From Brackiella oedipodis DSM 13743 (GTDB taxonomy: Bacteria; Pseudomonadota; Gammaproteobacteria; Burkholderiales; Burkholderiaceae_B): a stretch of DNA of 64,000 nucleotides. A program made the translations under genes and the position numbers. The notes beneath the pieces are model-generated. The model did not search any database, was not told the DNA's origin, and was given only the letters and a program-made list of their open reading frames with translations. Positions 44,431 to 53,384 of this stretch are shown here, piece by piece. Location: NCBI RefSeq assembly GCF_000621025.1, contig NZ_KK211205.1:304393-368392 (forward strand). The letters are read 5' to 3'. Within the stretch, counting starts at the first letter, position 1. Every line of letters begins with the position of its first letter.

Positions 44431-45276
44431 CTACCACCACTGCCAGAAGTGCTGCAATGGGCCGTGACCGTGACCGACTTGCAGGCGATCAGCCTGAGTA
44501 ATCGCCTCATGGACATAATGTTTGGCTTTCTGGACCGCCTCTGGTACAGTAGCGGCGCGAGGCAGTAAAGCGCATATAGCAGATGAATACGTGCATCCCG
44601 TGCCATGCGTGTTTTTGGTGTGTAGCCGCTGGCCTGGATATTCAAGCATTTGATCACCATTAAACAGTAAATCCATCGTTTCATTACCACTTAGGTGGCC
44701 CCCTTTGAGTAGCACCCAACGTTCATCGGTCTGCTTAAAAAGCTTATGCAATTTTTCGGCGCAAACGTACATCTCTTTGATGTTGTCGGGCGCGCGTTGC
44801 TTTAGTAATTGACCCGCTTCAGGCAGATTAGGGGTGATCATTAAGCTGAGTGGCAACAAGGCTTCTTTGAGGGTGTGTACGGCCACTTGTTCGAGTAACG
44901 AGTCGCCGCTCTTGGCCACCATGACTGGATCCAAAATGATATTGCGTGTTTGTCTTTGATGAAGAACCTGCGCGACGACCTCGATGACCTTGGCTTGTCC
45001 CAACATGCCTATTTTGGTGGCATCAATGCGGACATCATCAAATAAAGTCTTTAATTGTTGCTCTACAAAGGAGGGATCAACGGGCAGAACTTGTGTCACA
45101 CTTTGGGTGTTTTGCGCCGTCAATCCAGCGACAACGGCGCAAGCATAAGCCCCGAGTGCGCTCATGGTCTTGACGTCTGCCAAAATACCCGCGCCGCCAG
45201 AGGGATCGACGCCGGCTATGCTTAGGGTATTGGGAATGTAGTCAGACTTTGCTTGACTGGTGGCAGGGTTTTGCAT
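44431..45276 (-). CDS. thiD: Hydroxymethylpyrimidine/phosphomethylpyrimidine kinase
   Basis: 281 residues, ribokinase-like. Motifs SIAGVDPSGGAGILADVKTM and the catalytic HGTGCTYSSAICALL are clear. It makes HMP pyrophosphate for thiamine. No TPP riboswitch pattern was seen in the upstream region, and no other thi gene is adjacent. Confidence 0.94.
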   Translation of the reverse strand: MQNPATSQAKSDYIPNTLSIAGVDPSGGAGILADVKTMSALGAYACAVVAGLTAQNTQSVTQVLPVDPSFVEQQLKTLFDDVRIDATKIGMLGQAKVIEVVAQVLHQRQTRNIILDPVMVAKSGDSLLEQVAVHTLKEALLPLSLMITPNLPEAGQLLKQRAPDNIKEMYVCAEKLHKLFKQTDERWVLLKGGHLSGNETMDLLFNGDQMLEYPGQRLHTKNTHGTGCTYSSAICALLPRAATVPEAVQKAKHYVHEAITQADRLQVGHGHGPLQHFWQWW

Positions 45277-45590
45277 AAGGTCTCCCTATAGGACAAATCA
45301 GTAACATGAATAATTTTAAGTTTACCTGAAAAGCTTTGTAGGACAATCGAGTGAGTCCTTAAATTAGCGATATCCCCTGCTGTACAGTGGTTTTTGCTGA
45401 ATAAAAAAATGCTTTAACGGTTATTCACGCTGTCAAAAAATTTCACATAGGTCTAGTAATAATCAAAAATGCTTATGCTAGAATTTTAGGAGAGACTTGC
45501 TTAGTTTTGAGGTCTTAGTCTTATTTTAGAGATCACAAAATTGCGCTGGAGCCCCTCACTGACCCCTTTATTCACCGCCAGTAGAACATC
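45277..45590. promoter_or_regulatory. 314-bp divergent control region thiD/ppk2
   Basis: On the plus strand an extended -10, TGCTAGAAT (45476-45484), would start a ppk2 transcript near 45491. Just upstream is a Pho-box-like stretch: CTGTCAA, 4 bp, TTTCACA (45430-45447), then 10 bp and AATAAT (45458-45463); the second half-site is poor. No reading frame or structured RNA is apparent. Confidence 0.4.
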
Positions 45591-46625
45591 ATGTCAGAAG
45601 AACTACTCAACTACAATTCCACCGAAGAAATCATTCAAATTATCTGTAATATTTTTGATGAAATTCCCGATATCCAAACGCGCGAGCGAATTTTACACGA
45701 GGTGCTTAGCAATCTAACCGTCTCAGAAAGAAGTGGTGTCTATAAGCGCCTCAAAAATGAATACACGGCTTTGGATATGAGTGCTGCCTACACGGCTGAG
45801 CAAGAGGGGGCGATTCGTGACGACTGGCGAGAGTCGGGTAAGTATCCTTATCGATACAAAATGTCCACCAAAGTCTACGAGCAACAGAAATTTGCCCTAC
45901 AAGTGGAGTTACTCAAGCTACAAGCTTGGGTTCGTGAAAAGGGTAAACGCGTGGTGGTGCTTTTTGAGGGGCGAGATGCCGCCGGTAAGGGCGGTACGAT
46001 TAAGCGTTTTATGGAGCATTTAAACCCCCGTAGTGCGCGCGTGGTGGCCCTCGAGAAACCGACTGAAGCAGAGGCGGGCCAATGGTATTTTCAACGTTAC
46101 ATCGAGCACTTGCCGACAGCGGGAGAGATTGTGTTGTTTGACCGTTCCTGGTACAACCGAGCAGGTGTCGAGCGCGTCATGGGTTTTTGTACCGATGCCC
46201 AATACGAAGAATTTATGTATCAGGTGCCTGAATTTGAACGTATGCTGGTGCGCGATGGCATTACCTTGATTAAATTTTGGTTCTCAGTCAGTCGTGAGGA
46301 GCAGGACAAACGTTTTAAATCCCGCGAAAACCATCCCCTCAAACGTTGGAAACTCTCACCTATCGACAAAGAATCCCAAAATAAATGGGACGAATATACC
46401 GAAGCCAAAGAAGCCATGTTTTATCGTACTGATACCGCTGATTCTCCTTGGATTGTGGTCAAATCCGATGACAAAAAACGCGCACGGCTCAATGCTATTC
46501 GTTATGTGCTTTTCAATGTCGATTATGATAATCGTGACACTAAGGCCATTGGTAAACTTGATCCTCTTATTATTGGTCGCTCCAATCTCGTGTATGAGCA
46601 TAGTGAGCGCGCCAAAAAATCCTAA
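45591..46625 (+). CDS. ppk2: Polyphosphate kinase 2
   Basis: 344 residues. The P-loop VLFEGRDAAGKGGTIKRF, the lid/Walker B region (GEIVLFDRSWYNRAGVERVMGF) and SPIDKESQNKWDEYTEAKEAMF match class I PPK2. It uses polyphosphate to phosphorylate nucleoside diphosphates, or the reverse. An N-terminal segment of about 70 residues precedes the core domain. Confidence 0.93.
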   Translation: MSEELLNYNSTEEIIQIICNIFDEIPDIQTRERILHEVLSNLTVSERSGVYKRLKNEYTALDMSAAYTAEQEGAIRDDWRESGKYPYRYKMSTKVYEQQKFALQVELLKLQAWVREKGKRVVVLFEGRDAAGKGGTIKRFMEHLNPRSARVVALEKPTEAEAGQWYFQRYIEHLPTAGEIVLFDRSWYNRAGVERVMGFCTDAQYEEFMYQVPEFERMLVRDGITLIKFWFSVSREEQDKRFKSRENHPLKRWKLSPIDKESQNKWDEYTEAKEAMFYRTDTADSPWIVVKSDDKKRARLNAIRYVLFNVDYDNRDTKAIGKLDPLIIGRSNLVYEHSERAKKS

Positions 46626-46783
46626 GCTTTATGAGTCTTCTGGACTTTCTGATTTTATAAGCACTTGAATTTGCAAAAGTTTGCATTATCTGTAAGATAA
46701 AAACTAAAAAGGATGGTAGCCTCGGAACGGCTAGTATGGCGCCGAGGCCTCATCCCTTACACACTCAACACAAAGGTAAAACG

Positions 46784-48130
46784 ATGCAATTTGACTATGA
46801 TTTAATCGTAATTGGTGCGGGTAGTGGTGGTGTACGCACTGCTCGCTTAGCCGCGCAAAGTGGTGCTAAGGTCGCCCTTATTGAAGGCTCCGATATTGGC
46901 GGTACGTGCGTAAATGTCGGTTGCGTACCCAAAAAACTGTATAGCTATGCGTCCTATTACGGCGAGTATATTCAAGAAGCCAAGGGCTACGGTTGGTCCA
47001 TACCAGAGGCGAGCTTTGATTTTGAGGTACTCAAACAACGACGCGCCCAGGAAATCAAGCGTCTAAATGGAATTTATGCTTCTCAACAGCAAAAAGCTGG
47101 CACCCATATGATTGAAGGTTGGGGCAAGGTGATCGACAAGCATACCGTACAGGTCAACGACGCTGATAAGATCACCGCCAAAAATATAGTGATTGCCGTT
47201 GGCGGCTGGCCTTTCGTGCCAGATATCGAGGGCAAAGAACACGCCATCACCTCGAATGAGATTTTTGACATTCCTTTCCCTAAACGTCTAGTTATTGTTG
47301 GTGGTGGCTATATCGCGGCTGAATTCGCCAGTATTTTCAATAGCCTGGGTAGCGATGTCAAATTGGTTTATCGCGGCCAAAAAATACTTAGAGGCTTTGA
47401 TGAGGATTTACGCAGCTTTGTCAGCGAAGAAATGCAAAAATCCGGCGTTGATTTTCTCTGCGGGAATAATGTCAAAAAAATCACTAAGCAGGGTGATGAA
47501 TTTATCGCTCACCTGGAAAGCGGCGATAGCATTGTATGTGACCAGGTCTTTTTTGCGACGGGACGTAAACCGCGCACCCAGAATTTAGGTCTAGAAAATG
47601 CCGGTGTAGAGTTGGATAAAAACGGCTCTGTAGTGGTTGATCAGAACTTCCAGAGTAATGTGGACTCTATTTATGCCTTGGGTGATGTCATCTCTCGGGT
47701 ACAACTGACGCCTGTGGCCATTAACGAAGGGGTGGTCTTACATAACCACTTATTTGGTGATAAGTCTCGCCAAATGTCTTATGAGTACATCCCCACCGCT
47801 GTCTTTACCCATCCAGAATTGGGGACAGTTGGTTACACTGAAGAACAAGCCCGTGAAAAGTTTAAAGATATCGATGTTTATAAGTCTAACTTTAAACCCA
47901 TGAAGCACACCTTAAGTGGTCATGATGTTCGTAGCCTGATGAAAATTATCGTCGATAAGGCCAGCGATCGAGTGGTGGGCTTGCATTTAGGCGGTGCCGA
48001 TTCTGCTGAAATGCTACAAGGCTTTGCGGTCGCGATCAAGCACGGGGCTACGAAGGCTGACTTTGATAGCACTATTGGTATCCACCCAAGTAGCGCCGAA
48101 GAACTAGTTACTATGAGAACTCCTGAATGA
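46784..48130 (+). CDS. gor: Glutathione reductase
   Basis: 448 residues from the ATG at 46784, chosen for AAAGG before it; an earlier in-frame start at 46736 adds a tail unlike the family. The FAD motif is IVIGAGSGGVRTARLAA, the redox disulfide GGTCVNVGCVPKKLYSY, and the C-terminal catalytic His-Glu in GIHPSSAEELVTMR. Its stop overlaps the next gene (ATGA). TTGCAA (46671) and TAAGAT (46693) may form its promoter. Confidence 0.94.
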   Translation: MQFDYDLIVIGAGSGGVRTARLAAQSGAKVALIEGSDIGGTCVNVGCVPKKLYSYASYYGEYIQEAKGYGWSIPEASFDFEVLKQRRAQEIKRLNGIYASQQQKAGTHMIEGWGKVIDKHTVQVNDADKITAKNIVIAVGGWPFVPDIEGKEHAITSNEIFDIPFPKRLVIVGGGYIAAEFASIFNSLGSDVKLVYRGQKILRGFDEDLRSFVSEEMQKSGVDFLCGNNVKKITKQGDEFIAHLESGDSIVCDQVFFATGRKPRTQNLGLENAGVELDKNGSVVVDQNFQSNVDSIYALGDVISRVQLTPVAINEGVVLHNHLFGDKSRQMSYEYIPTAVFTHPELGTVGYTEEQAREKFKDIDVYKSNFKPMKHTLSGHDVRSLMKIIVDKASDRVVGLHLGGADSAEMLQGFAVAIKHGATKADFDSTIGIHPSSAEELVTMRTPE

Positions 48131-49464
48131 AAAACGTTGTCGAAGCCAATCTAGACAAGCAAGGCGATATCCTACAAGACTTCATCTTAGACATTATGAG
48201 TAGTCTAGGACTGGGGCATTCAACTACCATCGCCAACACCATCATTCTGATTCTGGTATTTGCTGCCAGCTATGCCTTGTATTATTTATTGATTCTTTTT
48301 GGCATCAGTTGGATTCGCAAAGGCTTACGCTCCTCCAAAAAAGCACTCTTGTTTGAACTCGGGCAACGCGAGGTGCTCAGATATATGGTCATGGTGGCGA
48401 TTATGGTGACCATGCAAATGATGGTGAAATCTTGGATGTTGCCGAGCCCAGGGCGCGATGCCATTATGGCCTGCCTTAAGGTGGTGGGGCTGATCTTTAC
48501 CGGGCTGACGATTAATGAATTTGTGACCTTGATCGCGCATTTAGCCGCGAGGCACAAAAAATTCCAAAAATTTCCGATTCGAGGTATTGAGCAAACCATC
48601 AAGCTAGTCGTAGCGATTGCTATAGCACTGCTGATTATTTCCGTTTTGATCGGTAAGTCACCCTTGATACTGCTCAGTGGTTTAGGTGCTATGACCGCCG
48701 TCTTAATGTTGGTCTTTAAAGATCCACTCATGGGGCTGGTGTCTGGTATTCAGTTATCTGCCAACGATATGCTAGCGGTGGATGATTGGCTCACCATGCC
48801 GTCGATTGGTGTGGATGGGACTGTCTTGGATATTGGGCTGACCACCGTTAAGGTAGAGAACTTCGATAACTCCTTTAGCTATGTCCCAACCTCATTTTTA
48901 ATCAGTACCGCCTTTGTGAATATGCGCGGTATGTCGCAATCAGGTGGGCGCCGCATTAGTCGAGCCATCAATATTGATATGAATAGCGTGCGCTTTCTCA
49001 AAGAAGAAGACATCGCGGAGTTCAAGCATAGCCACTTGCTAGAACAGTACCTTGATCATAAGACGAAAGAGATTAAGCAATTCAATGAATCACGACGCAG
49101 TGACCTGAGCTATAACTTCAATGGTCGCCGTCTCACCAATTTGGGGACGTTTAGAGCCTACGTCTTGCAATATTTGAAGAGCCATCCTTCGGTCAATAAG
49201 GGCATGAGCATTATGGTGCGCCTAATGGATCCTACCCCCAACGGCATTCCATTGCAGGTATATTGTTTTACCAATACTACCGTGTGGGCGGAATACGAAG
49301 CCATCCAGTCAGATATTTTTGATCATTTATTGGCCGTGTTGCCAATGTTCGATCTGAGTATCTACCAAAATCTGGGCGGTAAAGATGTCTCTCAAGCACT
49401 TATTAAGGGCTTGCAGAATCAATCTGCGGCTCAGGGTATGAGTGCGGCCAATATCATTCAATAA
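48127..49464 (+). CDS. MscS-family mechanosensitive channel, YbdG-like
   Basis: 445 residues. Several N-terminal membrane helices come before the MscS pore and beta domain (LLSGLGAMTAVLMLVFKDPL; SANDMLAVDDWLTMP). The large cytoplasmic domain after about residue 270 matches the YbdG/MscM type, not small MscS. It releases solutes upon hypo-osmotic shock. Translationally coupled to gor by ATGA. Confidence 0.88.
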   Translation: MKNVVEANLDKQGDILQDFILDIMSSLGLGHSTTIANTIILILVFAASYALYYLLILFGISWIRKGLRSSKKALLFELGQREVLRYMVMVAIMVTMQMMVKSWMLPSPGRDAIMACLKVVGLIFTGLTINEFVTLIAHLAARHKKFQKFPIRGIEQTIKLVVAIAIALLIISVLIGKSPLILLSGLGAMTAVLMLVFKDPLMGLVSGIQLSANDMLAVDDWLTMPSIGVDGTVLDIGLTTVKVENFDNSFSYVPTSFLISTAFVNMRGMSQSGGRRISRAINIDMNSVRFLKEEDIAEFKHSHLLEQYLDHKTKEIKQFNESRRSDLSYNFNGRRLTNLGTFRAYVLQYLKSHPSVNKGMSIMVRLMDPTPNGIPLQVYCFTNTTVWAEYEAIQSDIFDHLLAVLPMFDLSIYQNLGGKDVSQALIKGLQNQSAAQGMSAANIIQ

Positions 49465-49486
49465 ATTCAGCATTATTTCTATTTAT

Positions 49487-49525
49487 AAAAAAGCCACCTC
49501 GAGTGTTCGTCGGGGTGGCTTTTTT
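49487..49525. terminator. Bidirectional terminator between mscS-like gene and folA
   Basis: Stem AAAAAAGCCACC / GGTGGCTTTTTT (49487-49498/49514-49525) with an imperfect inner stem; it ends converging transcripts. Confidence 0.9.
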
Positions 49526-49553
49526 GTTCATAATCCGTTAAGCAGGCAGAAAC

Positions 49554-50051
49554 TTAATAATGCTCATAGCGTACGAAATCAAAATCTAAGCCATTTTCGG
49601 AATGAGGCTCACGGCTTGCCTCTTGCCAGCTTTCGGGGTTTAAGACGGGGAAATGCGTGTCTGTATCAAAGTTAGCGTGGATTTCGGTGGCATATACAGT
49701 TTGCGCCAGCTCCAGGGCTTGCTTAAAAATTTGTGCCCCACCAATCACAAAAATACTCGGCGCATCCTGAGTATTGGCGAGCTCAATGGCTTGTGGCAGG
49801 CTGTTGACCACACTGACACCCTCGATCTTAAGATCTGTTTGATAGCTGACGACTATATTTAGGCGACCAGGAAGAGGGCGACCAATCGTTTCATAGGTTT
49901 TTCGACCCATAATAATTGGGCAAGCCATGGTGGTTTTTTTGAAAAAAGCAAGGTCGCTCGGCAAATGCCAGGGCATGGCATTATCTTTGCCAATACCGTA
50001 ATCATTATCATAAGCGACGATAAGCTTAATAGGACGAGAAGACATAGGCAT
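49554..50051 (-). CDS. folA: Dihydrofolate reductase
   Basis: 165 residues from the ATG at 50051, 5 nt after a GGA; the ATG at 50045 is an alternative. Signatures: LIVAYDNDYGIGKDNAMPWHLPSDL and PIIMGRKTYETIGRPLPGR. It reduces dihydrofolate formed by ThyA, whose gene ends about 17 nt before it. Confidence 0.95.
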   Translation of the reverse strand: MPMSSRPIKLIVAYDNDYGIGKDNAMPWHLPSDLAFFKKTTMACPIIMGRKTYETIGRPLPGRLNIVVSYQTDLKIEGVSVVNSLPQAIELANTQDAPSIFVIGGAQIFKQALELAQTVYATEIHANFDTDTHFPVLNPESWQEASREPHSENGLDFDFVRYEHY

Positions 50052-50068
50052 AAAAATCCAAGAACACA

Positions 50069-50881
50069 TCAAACCGCTACAGGCGCTTTAATGTGAGGGT
50101 GGTGTTGATAATTGATAATTTCGAAGTCATCGAAATCATATTCAAAAATAGAAGCAGGCCTACGCTTGATGCGTAACTGAGGGAATGCATAAGGCTGGCG
50201 GCTGAGTTGCTCCTTGGCTTGCGTCATGTGATTGCTATACAAGTGGCAGTCACCCCCCGTCCATATAAAATCACCCACGTCTAAGTCGCACTGTTGGGCA
50301 ATCATATGGGTCAAGAGGGCATAACTCGCAATATTAAAAGGCACTCCCAAAAAGATATCGGCACTGCGTTGATACAATTGGCATGAGAGTTTGCCGTCGG
50401 CCACATAAAATTGAAACAATAGATGACAAGGCGGCAATTGCATTTGCTCGATCAAGGCAACATTCCAGGCGCTCACAATCAGGCGACGCGAATCAGGATT
50501 CTGTTTGATTTGGTCAATGACTTGAGTGATCTGATCGATCGATTGGCCATCAGTGCTGGGCCAGCTGCGCCATTGCACGCCATATACAGGGCCTAACTCA
50601 CCCTCAGCATCGGCCCATTCATCCCAAATAGTTACACCATGTTCTTGCAGCCATTGCACATTAGAGTCACCTCGTAAGAACCACAATAATTCGTAAATCA
50701 CACTTTTGAGGTGAATTTTCTTGGTGGTGATAAGAGGAAAGCCTTGGCGCAGATCAAAACGCATCTGATGTCCAAAAATCGAACGCGTACCTGTGCCCGT
50801 TCTATCCGTTTTGAGATGGCCTTGCTCGTAGACTAAGCGCATTAAGTCTTCGTAAGCCGTATTTATTACTAAATCAGTCAT
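50069..50881 (-). CDS. thyA: Thymidylate synthase
   Basis: 270 residues from the ATG at 50881, 1 nt after the OsmC-family stop. Signatures: [21 protein letters not shown], the catalytic Cys in [14 protein letters not shown], and [21 protein letters not shown]. It makes dTMP from dUMP. Part of an osmC-thyA-folA operon. Confidence 0.96.
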   Translation of the reverse strand: MTDLVINTAYEDLMRLVYEQGHLKTDRTGTGTRSIFGHQMRFDLRQGFPLITTKKIHLKSVIYELLWFLRGDSNVQWLQEHGVTIWDEWADAEGELGPVYGVQWRSWPSTDGQSIDQITQVIDQIKQNPDSRRLIVSAWNVALIEQMQLPPCHLLFQFYVADGKLSCQLYQRSADIFLGVPFNIASYALLTHMIAQQCDLDVGDFIWTGGDCHLYSNHMTQAKEQLSRQPYAFPQLRIKRRPASIFEYDFDDFEIINYQHHPHIKAPVAV

Positions 50882-50882
50882 A

Positions 50883-51314
50883 TTAGTCGTTAGCGGTGTC
50901 ATGGATGGCAATACTATGGGTCACCTCAGCACTTTGGCTCAGGATGGCAATCGCTGAGCAATATTTGTCGAGACTAAGATGCACAGCACGTTCAACAGTG
51001 GCCGTTTTGAGGTCGCGGCCACTAATAATAAATTCAAAATGAATTTTTGAAAATATGCGCGGATGCTCATCACGGCGTTCGGCGCTGACATTGACTTGGC
51101 AGCGTTGGATATTTTCGCGACTGCGTTTAAGAATGCTAATAATATCAAAGGAGGAGCACCCACTGGCGCCGCTCAAGAGCAATTCCATCGGGCTCGCAGC
51201 GAGATTATTACCGCCGCTTTCGAGAGAGCCATCCATGGCCACTACATGACCTGTGCCAGTCTTGCTGACCATTAACATGCCGTCAGGACCATGCCATTCT
51301 GTTGTACATTTCAT
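50883..51314 (-). CDS. OsmC-family protein
   Basis: 143 residues from the ATG at 51314 (an upstream TTG at 51332 is in frame). OsmC/Ohr fold features: the central helix [22 protein letters not shown] containing one conserved Cys, and [18 protein letters not shown] at the C-terminus, close to E. coli YhfA. Ohr/OsmC proteins reduce organic peroxides; YhfA-type members are poorly understood. Confidence 0.87.
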   Translation of the reverse strand: MKCTTEWHGPDGMLMVSKTGTGHVVAMDGSLESGGNNLAASPMELLLSGASGCSSFDIISILKRSRENIQRCQVNVSAERRDEHPRIFSKIHFEFIISGRDLKTATVERAVHLSLDKYCSAIAILSQSAEVTHSIAIHDTAND

Positions 51315-51637
51315 AGAGATACTTACACCCAAAAGTGATATGACAAATTTTTGAAATTAGGGGATTTGTTGCAAAAATAATACAGAAAATATCCCTTAAT
51401 CATAAAAAAACCTGTTTACATTGTACTCTGACACAGCCCTTGAATGTAGATAAAACTTTTAAACACGGCGTGACAAAAAGTGGGCGCCTTTGCTGCAATG
51501 GCGACTTCACTAAACCTAGGGATAGCCCTGATTTAAGGGCAATTTGGGGCATGGGCTCAATTTGTCATATGACTATTAAGTCAGCTTATCATCACAAATT
51601 AATGTGAATTTGCAAGCTTTTTGGAACCGAATGAAGT

Positions 51638-51659
51638 CCTGATAAAGACCTGATAAAGA
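51638..51659 (+). repeat. Tandem 11-bp direct repeat
   Basis: CCTGATAAAGA occurs twice in direct succession (51638-51648, 51649-51659) and a third, partial copy (CCTG) begins at 51660. It lies 33 bp before the -35 box of the candidate RNA promoter and may bind a regulator or be slippage-prone. Confidence 0.6.
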
Positions 51660-51692
51660 CCTGTGTGTAGGCGTTTTGGGGGCGTGATAATG

Positions 51693-51721
51693 TTGCATTG
51701 CTTAGATAGGTTTGCTAGAAT
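51693..51721 (+). promoter_or_regulatory. Sigma-70 promoter of the candidate RNA
   Basis: TTGCAT (51693-51698), a 17-bp spacer, and TAGAAT (51716-51721) with an extended TGC before it. Transcription would begin near 51728 with no protein frame downstream until 52204. One of the best promoter matches in the window. Confidence 0.65.
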
Positions 51722-51800
51722 TCAAATTAATGAATGACGTAGCAATTGCTGCATATTGTTGGCTAACCAATCATTGATCTCTCAGAGAATCTTGATATTT

Positions 51801-51839
51801 TTGTTGGCTACTATTGTTGGCTTTTAATGTTGGCCAATA
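51801..51839 (+). repeat. Three tandem 13-bp repeats (TTGTTGGCT type)
   Basis: TTGTTGGCTACTA, TTGTTGGCTTTTA and ATGTTGGCCAATA follow one another at exactly 13-bp steps (51801, 51814, 51827). A fourth core, TTGTTGGCT, lies upstream at 51756. Iteron-like spacing suggests repeated protein or RNA contacts. Confidence 0.65.
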
Positions 51840-51997
51840 TTAATCTCCTTAGTTTGTTAATGTGCTTGTTTTGCTCCGTAATTGATTTAGGTGATTGCAA
51901 TTGCTGTAATCCCTAGTTGTATTAACAACTCGTATCAACGACTCAATTGCTAGGTCATCAAAGTTGTCTCCTCCACCCTCCTCCTTTGGTGGATTTT

Positions 51998-52027
51998 ACC
52001 CAGAGCCTTTGGCTCTGGGTTTTTTTT
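51998..52027 (+). terminator. Strong intrinsic terminator of the candidate RNA
   Basis: Perfect 10-bp stem ACCCAGAGCC/GGCTCTGGGT (51998-52007/52011-52020) with a TTT loop followed by seven more T. No protein gene ends upstream on this strand, so it must terminate a non-coding or leader transcript. Confidence 0.92.
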
Positions 52028-52150
52028 GCATTTTTATCGGAATGGGGCAAAAACCACCTACAATCTCCAAGTGCTATACTAAGCATGCTATAACAGGTAG
52101 TATCTCGCAATAGGCATTTACGAGTACTTACAAACCTACACTGCATTTCT

Positions 52151-52159
52151 TGCTAGAAT
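52151..52159 (+). promoter_or_regulatory. Extended -10 promoter of the polysaccharide operon
   Basis: TGCTAGAAT lies after the terminator and 45 bp before the GTG at 52204; transcription would start near 52166. This makes the TTG at 52150 impossible as a start codon for that transcript. No clear -35 box. Confidence 0.5.
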
Positions 52160-52203
52160 GCAGTTCTTTGAATCCCAAATTTGTTTCTGAGGCAGATTTT
52201 ATT

Positions 52204-53325
52204 GTGTCTGGCAGCTGGCAATATTTATATATTAGTATAGTGGCCTTTATGGTGGGCGGTCTGATTGTATTTTCAGAGCGCTGGCATGGTCGTTACACAG
52301 GCGACTATGATCTCAACAAACCTCAAGCCTCGCATGTGCGCTCCACGCCTAGGATTGGTGGTTTAGCCGTCTTTGCAGGAACTTTGGCGGGTTTGTTGGT
52401 CATGGGACACCCTGGCAACACCACCCTTAACTGGCTGTGGCCCGCGCTGTTTGTGGCGGCGATGCCAGTATTTGTGGCCGGTATTCTCGAAGATATCACT
52501 AAGGATGTTGGAGCAGGGCAGCGTTTATTAGCGGCGTTTGCCTCGGCGGCGATCGCTTGCTGGTTCTTTGGTGGAGTCAATCGCGTCGGTATCGACTTCA
52601 TCGATAATTATATTCTGGGTTACTGGATTATTTCCTTTCTGTTTACCATTACTGCTGTGGCAGGCTGTACGCATGCCCTTAATTTAATCGATGGCATGAA
52701 TGGCCTAGCCGGTATGGCCGCTTGCTTAATGTCTATCTCGGTGGCTCTGGTGGCTTATCAAGTCAACGACATCGCGATTTTCACGATAGCCATTTCACTG
52801 GCCTCGAGTATTATCGGCTTTTTTGTCTGGAATTTCCCCTACGGTCGCGTATTTTTAGGCGATGGTGGCGCTTATTTTATTGGCTTTTTGCTGGCCGAAT
52901 TAGCCGTCTTACTGGTGGTTCGTAATCCATCTGTTTCACCTTTTTATGCCTTAGCCGTATTATTCTATCCGGTATTCGAAACCTTATTTTCGATTTGGCG
53001 CCGTCGATTTATTCGCAACGTACCCGTGGATCAACCGGATGCCTTGCACTTACACCAATTAGTCTTTAGACGTTTAGTTCGTGTCACGTTTAGCCGTGAC
53101 TCCGATGGCAAAGTACCCGCTTTTTGTAATGCCTTGACCTCACCCTATTTGTGGGTCTTATGCTTGATCGGCTTGGTGCCTGCCACGCTATTCTGGAATA
53201 ACGCATGGTTGCTAATTGGCTCCATGTTGATGTTCTCAGCCCTATATATTTGGTTGTACCGTCGCCTTGTCAAATGGCGTTGTCCGCGTTGGCTGTTATT
53301 GCCTCAAGCTTTTCGTAAACGTTAA
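52204..53325 (+). CDS. WecA/MraY-family sugar-1-phosphate transferase
   Basis: 373 residues from the GTG at 52204, preceded by TGAGG; upstream TTG codons lie before or at the promoter. About 11 membrane segments. Family motifs: NLIDGMNGLAG, FLGDGGAYFIGF and the H-rich loop DALHLHQLVFRR. It would load the first sugar phosphate onto undecaprenyl phosphate, starting the repeat unit. Likely substrate a UDP-HexNAc, but not decided by sequence. Confidence 0.88.
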   Translation: MSGSWQYLYISIVAFMVGGLIVFSERWHGRYTGDYDLNKPQASHVRSTPRIGGLAVFAGTLAGLLVMGHPGNTTLNWLWPALFVAAMPVFVAGILEDITKDVGAGQRLLAAFASAAIACWFFGGVNRVGIDFIDNYILGYWIISFLFTITAVAGCTHALNLIDGMNGLAGMAACLMSISVALVAYQVNDIAIFTIAISLASSIIGFFVWNFPYGRVFLGDGGAYFIGFLLAELAVLLVVRNPSVSPFYALAVLFYPVFETLFSIWRRRFIRNVPVDQPDALHLHQLVFRRLVRVTFSRDSDGKVPAFCNALTSPYLWVLCLIGLVPATLFWNNAWLLIGSMLMFSALYIWLYRRLVKWRCPRWLLLPQAFRKR

Positions 53326-53384
53326 GCAATCAAGCGGCATTTTTTACATATGCTTAGGAATAAGTTACTCACAGGAGTTTTATT

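Larger units (their letters stand above)
51728..52027 (+). ncRNA. Candidate structured small RNA with CU-rich loop
   Basis: A plus-strand transcript from the 51693-51721 promoter would run about 300 nt to the strong terminator at 51998-52027. A second promoter-like pair (TTGATT 51882, 17 bp, TGTAAT 51905) would give a form of about 110 nt. Within the short form CCTAG (51912) can pair with CTAGG (51950), and TCCACC/GGTGGA (51972/51988) exposes the loop CTCCTCCTTT, complementary to Shine-Dalgarno sequences. Not a match to RNase P, tmRNA or 6S RNA that I can see. It could also be a long leader or attenuator of the polysaccharide operon. Confidence 0.45.
51333..52203. other. 870-bp non-coding region before the polysaccharide operon
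   Basis: No credible protein frame is found. It contains direct repeats (51638-51659), a promoter (51693-51721), tandem 13-mers (51801-51839), a second promoter-like pair (51882-51910), a two-hairpin terminator (51972-52027) and a promoter for the polysaccharide operon (52151-52159). A hairpin GCCCT/AGGGC (51525-51540) has no T-run. Far richer in signals than other gaps in the window. Confidence 0.7.

Noticed and set aside
45277-45330. TPP riboswitch upstream of thiD
   Set aside because: The conserved THI-box elements are not visible in the thiD leader.
51591-51606. TCACAAATTAATGTGA as a CRP/FNR site
   Set aside because: The half-sites are in the reverse order to the CRP consensus (TGTGA-N6-TCACA), so this palindrome does not qualify.
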